A stretch of 64,000 nucleotides of DNA from Myxococcota bacterium (GTDB taxonomy: Bacteria; Myxococcota_A; UBA796; JAFGLY01), in assembly GCA_024276675.1 (NCBI GenBank), contig JAJRWT010000039.1, positions 1 to 64,000 of the forward strand. The letters are read 5' to 3'. A program made the translations under genes and the position numbers. The stretch's first letter is position 1, and each line of letters opens with the position of its first letter. This document shows, in pieces, positions 40,333-48,041 of the stretch. The notes under the pieces are model-generated. The model did not search any database, was not told the origin of the DNA, and worked only from the letters and a program-made list of their open reading frames with translations.

Positions 40333-42350
40333 GATTCACTTCCTTCGCTGGATGCTTTCGAAGCTTCTGAATCCGCCGGAGGATCCTGGCCGTCACGCAG
40401 GATCCCCCTTTCCATGAAATCCTTGGCCACGAACTCCAGGTCCAACTCCAGCAGACTTTCCCGTGTGGGGACACCATCGTTGTTCCAGCCTTTGAACTTG
40501 TAGTATTCGTCCTTGAGCCTGGTCTCCAGCTCGGGGAACCGGCGCTTCCAGTGGTCTGCCGGGGGTTCTTCGTCTTTTCGCGTCATGCCTCGTCGGAGGT
40601 TGTTGGCCCGTACCAGGTCCCGGTTCCTCCTGGTGAGGTGGGTCAGGGAGTCTTCATCCAGGTCCAACCCTGTGCCGGCGGAGATCAACCTGGGCAGGTT
40701 GTGGATGTGGAAGGGGGGTTTGTATGGAAATGAAGACAGGCCGGCGCACATGCCCGTGCAGTCGTCGATGTAGTGGAGCTTTTCCTGCCAGTTGACGATT
40801 TCGCATGTAGCATCGATGGGAGGATAGTGGGGTATGGAATTCTTTCCCCGGAGTTCCCAGTCCACGAACCACTTCTTGAACCTGTCATCGGGCACGTGTA
40901 CCCAGTCCTTGACGAACTCCTCGCGTTCTTCCCTGGTGGGGAACGGGGCCTGGGGGAAGTTGCCTTCGATCTGGGTGATGTTGACCTTTTCGCCGGTGCT
41001 GTACATCAGGTAGTACATTGGGTTGAGCATGCCCAGCTTGAGCGGTAGCTGCTCGGTCTTCTTGATGTTGTTGTGAGCATACTCCTCGGCGCCCTTGCCG
41101 ATTGCTCTGGCCGCCCAGTAGGTGCCGTCGGCCAGGATGTCGCCGATTCCCTCGCGCCGGACGATCCTGTCCAGGAGCCAATAGAACCTGCCTTCGTTGT
41201 CCAGGGGCATGCCGGGCATGTCTTGTTCGGTGAGAATACCGGCTTCCAAGAGTTCCAGGGCGAAGGCCATGGTCTGAGGCGCCGAGAAGGCGTCTACTCC
41301 GTGTTCGGTGGCCTTCTGGGCGATTCTTAGACCGAACTCCAGGTCGGAGAAGGCCCCCATGGTGTAGGTGAGCTTCGAGAAGCATTTCATCATGTAGGAG
41401 CAGAGCCTGGTGTCCACCGAGATGGCTGCACCGCACTTCATTGGGCAGTTGTGGCAGCTCAGGAGCCTGGTGCGCATGGTCTCCATGGTGTTGGTCCATT
41501 GTTCGCTGATTTCCTTGGTCCAGAAACCTTTTCGGCGAACGCGGGCGTTGCCCCAGGCGAAGTTTTCGGTGTGCCACTTTTCGTCGTGTATTGCCATTTC
41601 CTGGGGTGAGCCCAGGCCCCTAAGGATGGGCATGACGCCCTCGATGGGGTTTTTTTCACGGTGGACGATGTACCTCAAGGCTTCGTTGCAGATTTCCATG
41701 TACTCCGCCGGACGGGCGATGTTGATGTCGCCCGAACCCCTGACGGCGATGGCCTTGAGCTTCTTGTCACCCATGACCGCCCCCAGCCCCAAGCGGCTGG
41801 CGCTGGACCTACCCTGCTCGATGGAGGCGAAGAAGACGCGGTTTTCACCCGCCAGGCCGATGGAAGCAACGGCGGCATGGGGTTCATCCAGCTCCTGGCG
41901 AATCACCTCCGCGCTCTCCAGGGTGCCCAGCCCACGGAGATGCGAAGCATCGCGAAGTTCGACTTTGTCGTCCTTGATCCAGAGATAGACCAGTTCCGGG
42001 GACTTGCCGCGGATGATCACCTTGTCGTAACCGGCGTGCTTCAGTTCAGGCCCCCAGAAGCCGCCCATCATGGAGAAACCGAACAGGCGTGTCTGGGGTG
42101 AGATGCAGGAGACTATGGTCCGGTTGGTCCCGGGAGCGGGCGTGCCCACCAGGATGCCGGTGCCAAAAACCAACAAGTTGTCGGGAGAAAAGGGCTGGAC
42201 TTCGGGGGGTACGCGGTCCCAGAACAACCTGGCGTTGGTGCCCAGGCCGCCCAGGTGAAGCTCGGTAAGCCGCGGATCGGTGGGCACCCGCTCGATGTTC
42301 CCCCTTGTCAAATCGACCTCGAGATTGAAACCTGTTTCTGCGTATCTCAT
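40329..42350 (-). CDS. bamB: BamB-like tungsten oxidoreductase (class II benzoyl-CoA reductase active-site subunit; AOR family)
   Basis: 673 residues, aldehyde:ferredoxin oxidoreductase family. The bis-pterin tungsten fold is suggested by TGILVGTPAPGTNRT, MMGGFWGPELKHAGYD and RLGLGAVMGDKKLKAI; a [4Fe-4S] site has Cys299, Cys302 and Cys306 in SCHNCPMKCG. Glu251 and His260 (EMAIHDEKWH) fall at the residue numbers I recall for the catalytic Glu and His of Geobacter BamB, which would favour real arene reduction over an aldehyde oxidoreductase. First enzyme gene after the TetR gene, whose stop overlaps its start. No other benzoyl-CoA pathway gene is in the window, so a related aromatic acyl-CoA remains possible as substrate. 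Confidence 0.88.
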   Translation of the reverse strand: MRYAETGFNLEVDLTRGNIERVPTDPRLTELHLGGLGTNARLFWDRVPPEVQPFSPDNLLVFGTGILVGTPAPGTNRTIVSCISPQTRLFGFSMMGGFWGPELKHAGYDKVIIRGKSPELVYLWIKDDKVELRDASHLRGLGTLESAEVIRQELDEPHAAVASIGLAGENRVFFASIEQGRSSASRLGLGAVMGDKKLKAIAVRGSGDINIARPAEYMEICNEALRYIVHREKNPIEGVMPILRGLGSPQEMAIHDEKWHTENFAWGNARVRRKGFWTKEISEQWTNTMETMRTRLLSCHNCPMKCGAAISVDTRLCSYMMKCFSKLTYTMGAFSDLEFGLRIAQKATEHGVDAFSAPQTMAFALELLEAGILTEQDMPGMPLDNEGRFYWLLDRIVRREGIGDILADGTYWAARAIGKGAEEYAHNNIKKTEQLPLKLGMLNPMYYLMYSTGEKVNITQIEGNFPQAPFPTREEREEFVKDWVHVPDDRFKKWFVDWELRGKNSIPHYPPIDATCEIVNWQEKLHYIDDCTGMCAGLSSFPYKPPFHIHNLPRLISAGTGLDLDEDSLTHLTRRNRDLVRANNLRRGMTRKDEEPPADHWKRRFPELETRLKDEYYKFKGWNNDGVPTRESLLELDLEFVAKDFMERGILRDGQDPPADSEASKASSEGSES

Positions 42351-42997
42351 TGGTCTCCCCTGTCTTGTTCACCGGAGGCGGAAGGGACGTGGCCGTGAAG
42401 AAAACCGTCCAGAAAGAGCGCGGTCTGCTGCTGGGCGAGCTGGTCAAGGCTCACGCGGCTCTGCTCGGTGTCGTACCACTGGTAGAACCAGTTGAGCATG
42501 CCAAAGAGATTGGCGGTGGCCAGCCAGGAGCCGAGCGCTGCCCCGTGTCGTGGACTGAGATCCTTCACCAAATCGTGGATTGCGTCGAAATAGGCGCGGC
42601 GACGAAGGTGGACGTCGTCATAGGCTTCGCCTTCCAGGGTTTCCAACTCGCGGGCGCATACCTTGAGTTCCCGAATGTTTTCACCAAAATGACGGACGTG
42701 GTTGCTCACTGCCGCTGCGAGCCGCTGCCGAGGATCCTCGATGCCATCAAGGCTATGTTCCAGCCCCCGTAGCAAGGAATCGAAGGTGTGTAGCTGGATC
42801 CAATAGAGGAGTTCTTCCTTGCCGGCGACGTAATGGTAGATTCCGGAGAGGCTCAGCTCGGCCTCGGCGGCGACACGCCTCATGGAGGCCCTGTCGTAGC
42901 CCACCTCGGAAAAAACCCGCGCGGCCGCGGCCAGGAGATGAAGCCGCTTGCTGTTGAAGGCGGGGGTGCGTTTGCGATGGCTCTCTGGGATGATCAT
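42347..42997 (-). CDS. TetR-family regulator leading the bam operon
   Basis: 216 residues from the ATG at 42997 (MIIPESHRKRTPAF); a longer frame upstream would include the palindromic operator and repeats. Helix-turn-helix: LHLLAAAARVFSEVGYDRAS, MRRVAAEAELSLSGIYHYVA, KEELLYW. The remainder resembles acyl-CoA-responsive TetR proteins in length. Its stop overlaps the bamB start (TGA/ATG at 42347-42350), so regulator and complex should be one mRNA. A perfect inverted repeat just upstream is its probable operator, giving autoregulation of the whole operon. Confidence 0.9.
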   Translation of the reverse strand: MIIPESHRKRTPAFNSKRLHLLAAAARVFSEVGYDRASMRRVAAEAELSLSGIYHYVAGKEELLYWIQLHTFDSLLRGLEHSLDGIEDPRQRLAAAVSNHVRHFGENIRELKVCARELETLEGEAYDDVHLRRRAYFDAIHDLVKDLSPRHGAALGSWLATANLFGMLNWFYQWYDTEQSRVSLDQLAQQQTALFLDGFLHGHVPSASGEQDRGDQ

Positions 42998-43008
42998 TGG
43001 CTCACGTT

Positions 43009-43022
43009 CGAACGTCCGTTCG
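43009..43022. promoter_or_regulatory. Perfect palindromic TetR operator for the bam operon
   Basis: CGAACG-TC-CGTTCG is a perfect 6-2-6 inverted repeat 12 bp upstream of the TetR start and inside the divergent gap toward the gene at 43383. The size, spacing and position suit a TetR dimer site covering the bam promoter. Inferred regulator: the TetR protein at 42347-42997. Confidence 0.7.
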
Positions 43023-43184
43023 GAAAAATGCCTTCCAACGATATTCAATGGTTGGGAGGATGTCAAATGGTATCCGTCAGCGGCTGGACTCCCGGCCGGG
43101 AGATGGCAGGTACGAAGGCAATAGCCGTGGGTCCCTCGTCCACCCTTCCCCTTGATTTCCCGTGGGAGACCCGTTTCCCCCTGG

Positions 43185-43255
43185 ATGCAGGGAAGCCCCA
43201 TGCCGGGGAGCGTCCCGCGGAGGGCCATGCCTCCCCATGGATGTAGGGAAGGCTA
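43185..43255. repeat. Intergenic repeat-rich segment in the divergent bam / protease gap
   Basis: CCCTGGATGCAGGGAAG near 43190 and CCCATGGATGTAGGGAAG near 43235 are similar direct units, and the DNA between them is full of GGCATGG/CCATGCC complementary blocks. It is probably a structured dispersed repeat. The rest of the 385-bp gap (42998-43382) contains the operator and, presumably, two divergent promoters. Confidence 0.45.
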
Positions 43256-43382
43256 CAATCCACACACACGCTGCCCGTGTCGTGGAGTCTCGCGGAACAA
43301 GCCCTGTTCAGCAACCCGAAATGCCTGTAGACTGTCTCGACTTGTTGGCCTTTTTGATACTCTTGCAGCAAAGGGAACTCAC

Positions 43383-44840
43383 ATGATCTGTGAAACCATG
43401 GCCATGATGGGACTGTCGTTCATGGGCGCGGGGGGGCCGCCTGACATAGCTGGCAGAAAAGAGAGCGATCTATACCCGGTTCGTTGCAACTATGAACTGG
43501 TCTCCAGCGCCGACAAGTGCGACGTCGTCATCGAGGCGGCCGAGATCGCGTGGGAAGCCCAGGTGCTCCAGGCGGGGCACCAGCCCCCCACGTTGGACGA
43601 CGCTGGTTGGGTGGAGATCTACCTCACCGACAACCTCACAGGGCCCTGGTCGGCCTGGACCATGTGTGATCGCTTCCAGGATGCCGTGACGGGCGATGGC
43701 ATGAACAGTTGCCCGGCCTACGTGTCAATCCACCCCGAAATTCCGGACCAGGACATGCAGACCTACGTGGCACACGAGTTCAACCACGTGCTCCAGTTTG
43801 CGACGGATTACTCCGAGCCCGCCTACCTCATCTGGGAAGCCACCGCGTCCGCATGGGAAGGATGGACATACCCATCGCTCCCCTCGTACGTCTCGTACGT
43901 GCAGGACTTCCAGGCCGATCCCTGGGTGGGCCTCATGGGAGACGGCATGTACGTGGCGAGCGTCACCGGCAGGTGGACCTTCTACGAGTACGGGGGCGCC
44001 GTCTGGAACATGCACATGGACAATGCCTACGGCGATGGGACCGGCTGGCTGGGCGGAGCGCAGCTCTGGGCGGCGGCTGCCCAGGAAGGCCAACCACCGG
44101 GTGTCGAAAACGAACCCGACATCATCGACGCCTACGATGCCATCACGGGCGACTGGAAAGTGGCCTTGCTGGAGCTTTCCATTCAACGTGCCAGGATGGG
44201 TACCGACTACAACCCCGACTGGGCGGTGTTCACCCAGGACATCCCATCCGCCAGCACCGAAATATCTCTGGAAGCCCAGCTTGACGCCGCCGATTTGCCT
44301 GTCACGGTGACGCCGCAGTACATGCCCTTCGAGACGGGCTCCGTCTTCATCCAGGTCACGGGTCTCGCCCAGGGCGAGAGCATCGAGCTGACCCTGCAGG
44401 GCGACCCCGAGGTGAGCTGGGGGACCTTCGTCACAGAGGCCCTGCAGAGCAACTTCGCCATGGAATCCTCCATCACCTGGACCGGTTCAGGCGGTGACAT
44501 CTACCTCGGTTGCGCAAACCTGGGGCGAGAAGACTTCGACGCCGACCCCAGCAACCAGTTCTGGGGATCGTTCCCCGGGGAGCTGGAACAATACGATGTC
44601 ACCCTGACCGTTCAGCGCGTGGAGCTTGCAACCGACAGCGCCGACACGGGGGAGGGGGGTACTCCACAGGAGCCGGATACGGGGGCATTGGACAGCGCCG
44701 ATGGCTCCAAGGCTGGGGGCTGTTCCTGCTCTTCCACCGGTTCGCGGAAGCACGGGTGGCTGCTCCTGCCCGCCCTTCTGTTCCTGTACCGCGGCAGGCG
44801 CGGGCAGGGTGCTCCCGCCCATCACGGCGCCAGGTCGTAG
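43383..44840 (+). CDS. Zinc-metalloprotease-like surface protein with MYXO-CTERM-like tail
   Basis: 485 residues from the ATG at 43383, preceded by AAAGGGAAC; frames upstream run through the repeats and were rejected. HEFNHVLQF is an HExxH zinc site, with a possible further ligand in EATASAWEGW. The middle is beta-rich. The tail has an Asp/Ser/Thr/Pro spacer (TDSADTGEGG), then GGCSCSS, a hydrophobic run (WLLLPALLFLY) and basic residues (RGRRG), the pattern of the MYXO-CTERM sorting signal. No convincing N-terminal signal peptide is seen, so the true start may differ. Its last 19 bases overlap the convergent gene at 44822. Confidence 0.8.
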   Translation: MICETMAMMGLSFMGAGGPPDIAGRKESDLYPVRCNYELVSSADKCDVVIEAAEIAWEAQVLQAGHQPPTLDDAGWVEIYLTDNLTGPWSAWTMCDRFQDAVTGDGMNSCPAYVSIHPEIPDQDMQTYVAHEFNHVLQFATDYSEPAYLIWEATASAWEGWTYPSLPSYVSYVQDFQADPWVGLMGDGMYVASVTGRWTFYEYGGAVWNMHMDNAYGDGTGWLGGAQLWAAAAQEGQPPGVENEPDIIDAYDAITGDWKVALLELSIQRARMGTDYNPDWAVFTQDIPSASTEISLEAQLDAADLPVTVTPQYMPFETGSVFIQVTGLAQGESIELTLQGDPEVSWGTFVTEALQSNFAMESSITWTGSGGDIYLGCANLGREDFDADPSNQFWGSFPGELEQYDVTLTVQRVELATDSADTGEGGTPQEPDTGALDSADGSKAGGCSCSSTGSRKHGWLLLPALLFLYRGRRGQGAPAHHGARS

Positions 44841-46267
44841 AGATCCTCCACGAAGATGGTACGTCCCAGCAACCGGTAGCCGGACCACAGCAGATCCCAC
44901 ACCACCTGGTCGTCGGGGGTGATTTCGCGAACTCTGGGAGTGGTGCCCGTGTTGTGGAGGGTGTTGCCGTTGGGCAGCCGGTGGGCCTCCCCGGCGTAAC
45001 TGGCGTCTATCCCATCGCCGGCTCCGAACATCCATATCTGGCGCAATACCTGGTTTTCTTCGTCCAGTTCGTACTCGCGCACCACGCCGTCGTCATCTCG
45101 GGGCGTGAGTTGCGAGGACATGAGCAGCGTGCCCTCGTCGGTGTAGGTGACGCCGTGCTGGTACTGGAACTCGGAGCGAGTGTAGTCGAAGTCCCAGGAT
45201 TCCGGAATATGGCCGAACCAGCGGATCTCCTGGCCGCTGTCCAGGTCGATTTCCAGTATGAAGGTGTCGTTGGTGGGGAAGCTCATCAAAACGGTGTTGG
45301 TGGGCTCGTGGTAGAAGATGGAGTTGGTGTGGCACCAGTCGTTGAGCCCCAGTTCGTCGTAGAAGGGTTCACAGTCCCAGACGGTCTCCACCGAGTCGTC
45401 GTCCAGGTAGCGGCGCAGAAGGCTCTCGGCTCCGGACGTCGCGGAACCCCAGATGATGGAGCCGTCGGGCAGCTCGGTGAAGCAGTGGTGCATCCCCGGC
45501 GCGGGATAGGTGGCGGTGATCTTTCCGTCGATCTTCATGCGATGGATCTCGGAACCTGCGCCCATGTCCCAGTCCGACCAGAAGGTGGACACGTCCCATA
45601 GGATATCGTTGTCCCTGGAGACGTGCAGGTAGATGGTGAAGTCGTCGTCTTCGGCGCGCATGGCCCAGACGACCCGTCCCTGTCGGTCCACGATGAACAT
45701 CCAGTACTCACCGCCGGTCCAGCCGCCGGAGTCGGCGTTGATGCTGCCCAACAGGTAGTTGCCCGTGGGCTCGTACATTTCGGGGATGCTGGTCTTCAAC
45801 GATGGAACCGGCAGGTTGGCCGGCAGGGCACCGGTGGCGAGCCGAATCTCCTGGGTGGTGGCTCCGGTGCTGGCATCGTAGACCAGGCGAACGTCGGCCT
45901 GCGTTTCGTAGGGTATTCCCAGGAGGAGCTGTTCCTGCGAGCCAGCCTCGAAGCTGCGCCGAGGGCTGCTGCGCCAATCTTCGTCGAAGCGGTACTCCAC
46001 GTAGCCATCGGCGGTGAATGGTTGGGTCCAGGATACTGTTGCCAGTGTCTGGATGTCCTTGTCCAGCGTCCAGGACAGCTCGGGAACGACATCGGCGTCG
46101 GCGTCTGAATCCGTATCGTTGTCGGTGTCTGAATCCGCATCGCTGTCCGAGTCCGTGTCGGTGTCCGTGTCGGATTCGTCGGGGGTGGAGCTGTCGGTGG
46201 GCTGGCTGTCCCAGCCAGGTGCGGTGGTGCCGCAGGCGTAGAGCAGGAAAACGAGTTGAGCGAGCAA
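44822..46267 (-). CDS. Arylsulfotransferase (ASST)-like lipoprotein
   Basis: 481 residues. Short lipoprotein signal MLAQLVFLLYAC, then an Asp/Ser/Thr linker encoded by GAC/TCC-type microsatellite DNA. The propeller contains the ASST-type segments MHHCFTELPDGSIIWGS, DWCHTNSIFYHEPTNTVLMS and FQYQHGVTYTDEGTLLMSSQ, with His residues in the three places expected of the family's substrate and transfer site. Predicted to move sulfuryl groups between phenolic compounds at the cell surface; in Myxococcota such proteins may have other roles. Convergent with the preceding gene, divergent from 46460. Confidence 0.82.
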   Translation of the reverse strand: MLAQLVFLLYACGTTAPGWDSQPTDSSTPDESDTDTDTDSDSDADSDTDNDTDSDADADVVPELSWTLDKDIQTLATVSWTQPFTADGYVEYRFDEDWRSSPRRSFEAGSQEQLLLGIPYETQADVRLVYDASTGATTQEIRLATGALPANLPVPSLKTSIPEMYEPTGNYLLGSINADSGGWTGGEYWMFIVDRQGRVVWAMRAEDDDFTIYLHVSRDNDILWDVSTFWSDWDMGAGSEIHRMKIDGKITATYPAPGMHHCFTELPDGSIIWGSATSGAESLLRRYLDDDSVETVWDCEPFYDELGLNDWCHTNSIFYHEPTNTVLMSFPTNDTFILEIDLDSGQEIRWFGHIPESWDFDYTRSEFQYQHGVTYTDEGTLLMSSQLTPRDDDGVVREYELDEENQVLRQIWMFGAGDGIDASYAGEAHRLPNGNTLHNTGTTPRVREITPDDQVVWDLLWSGYRLLGRTIFVEDLYDLAP

Positions 46268-46459
46268 GGGGCCTCCCGGGGTTTCCGGTTCTTCTGCGCA
46301 TCACGTGGAACAGGGTCCATGATAGGTCAGATCCACCGACCCTGTGGGTAAATGTTGCTATCCCCGATCTTGACGGCTACCGTCTCTGTACGATCCTGGA
46401 ACATTCTTGACAGGCCGGGAACCATTCCCTGCTCCCGGCCATCCCACTCCGGAAACCCC

Positions 46460-47830
46460 ATGCTCCATTTTTTTTCACGTCTGATCTGTGCATCGCTGGC
46501 CATCTCGATCTCCGCCTGTGGCCACCAACCCGCCGGGCGGCTCGTGGTGGTTGGCATAGACGGCATGGAAAGGCAGGTCGTGGACGGCATGATCCAGCAG
46601 GGGGATCTTCCCAACCTGGCAATGCTCATGTCCGAAGGCGCAACTTCCAGTATCGAGGTGGTTCGTCCGATCATCTCGCCCATAGTCTGGACCACCTATG
46701 CTTCCGGCTACACCAAGGACGTCCACGGGGTACTGGGCTGGAGCCACGGCGCCGTCAAGCCCTACACATCCGCCGATGTCCGTGTCTGGCGCATCTGGGA
46801 CGCGGCAACAGAGGCCGGCATCCCGGTGCTCGTGTCCGGCTGGCTCATCACCTACCCCTACAACCCCATCGACGGCCACATGCTCACCGACCGTTTCGTC
46901 TGGGCAATGCCCATGGACCGTCGCATGGATCCAGACTTCCTTCGTTCCGAAAGCATGGGCCAGCAGGAACACGACGGTACGATCTGGCCACCAGGGGACT
47001 ACCAGGTGGCCAGCGCCCTGGTCCCCAGCGACCAATGGCTGGAATCGGCCCAGCTTCCCTACCAGTTCGACCGCTACAGCACCGTCTTCCACCCTCTGCG
47101 CAAGGACGAAACCCACCTTCGATACTTCGAAAAGATCCTGGGCACAACCGATGTTCGCATCGCCCTGCTGTACCAGAACGGCGTGGACCAGGTGAGCCAC
47201 CTGTACTGGCCCTTCCTGGACGAAAACCAGGCCAGGCTCATGCTGGAGGATCCCGACCTGCGGGCCAGGACTCTGAAGGACTACCTGAATCGCCACCCCT
47301 ACGAAACCCGGACCTACCCCCTCACGGGTACTCTCAGCCGCCAGGACATAATGGAAGCAGCCCAGTGGGTGCCCGACATCTATCGCTACGTGGACAGCGT
47401 GCTGGGTCGCGTCCTGGCCCTGTTGGAACCTGAAGACACCCTCATCGTGTTGAGCGACCACGGCTTTCGGTGCTCTCCTTACGAGCCCCTGCTGCACGGC
47501 TCGCACCGTGAACAGGCCTTCTTCCTGGCCTGGGGCGCGGCCGTGCGGGCCAGCGGCGAGGTGGAGAAGCTGGACGAAGTCGATGTGGGTCCCACCCTGT
47601 TGGCCCTGGCTGGGCTGCCGGTGGCCGATGACATGAAGGGCCGTGTCCGAGACGATATCTTCGCCATCGACGGCTGGGATACGGTGGAAACGCGGGTGAT
47701 GAACCGTGTGTCCATCCCCGCCGTAGAGGACAAGAGCCTGTCCGGCGAGAGATTGATGCAGCAGCTCCAGGCGCTGGGCTACGTGGACCGGTCGGGACGC
47801 CCCATAGAAAATCCGTTCGAAAGTCGATAA
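46460..47830 (+). CDS. Alkaline-phosphatase-superfamily lipoprotein (type I phosphodiesterase/nucleotide pyrophosphatase)
   Basis: 456 residues from the ATG at 46460, which gives a lipoprotein signal (MLHFFSRLICASLAISISAC); an earlier in-frame ATG at 46352 was rejected. Metal and nucleophile motifs: VVVGIDGMERQVVDGM, ISPIVWTTYASG (Thr nucleophile), QNGVDQVSHLYW, TLIVLSDHGF and LLHGSHREQA. This matches the PF01663 phosphodiesterase family. The substrate is unknown (nucleotide, phospholipid head group or phosphonate). Confidence 0.85.
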   Translation: MLHFFSRLICASLAISISACGHQPAGRLVVVGIDGMERQVVDGMIQQGDLPNLAMLMSEGATSSIEVVRPIISPIVWTTYASGYTKDVHGVLGWSHGAVKPYTSADVRVWRIWDAATEAGIPVLVSGWLITYPYNPIDGHMLTDRFVWAMPMDRRMDPDFLRSESMGQQEHDGTIWPPGDYQVASALVPSDQWLESAQLPYQFDRYSTVFHPLRKDETHLRYFEKILGTTDVRIALLYQNGVDQVSHLYWPFLDENQARLMLEDPDLRARTLKDYLNRHPYETRTYPLTGTLSRQDIMEAAQWVPDIYRYVDSVLGRVLALLEPEDTLIVLSDHGFRCSPYEPLLHGSHREQAFFLAWGAAVRASGEVEKLDEVDVGPTLLALAGLPVADDMKGRVRDDIFAIDGWDTVETRVMNRVSIPAVEDKSLSGERLMQQLQALGYVDRSGRPIENPFESR

Positions 47831-48041
47831 CCCAGGCGCCAATCCAATGTTTGGGCTGCTCCTGGTGTCAAGGGCCTCCCCGGGGAGAGCCACCAGGTCC
47901 CGGGAGCACTCACTGCCATCGCCCTGCGAGACTCTGCCCTCTGATCCACCAGGCCGCCGGAACGTTACAAGATTACAGGAGGAGTTGGCGGAACCGGGGC
48001 CGCCTCCTCCATCCCTCCCCACATGCTGAACAGGAAGGCCC

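Noticed and set aside
46352..46459. Earlier start for the phosphodiesterase gene
   Set aside because: The ATG at 46460 gives a clear lipoprotein signal; the earlier start buries it behind 36 residues.
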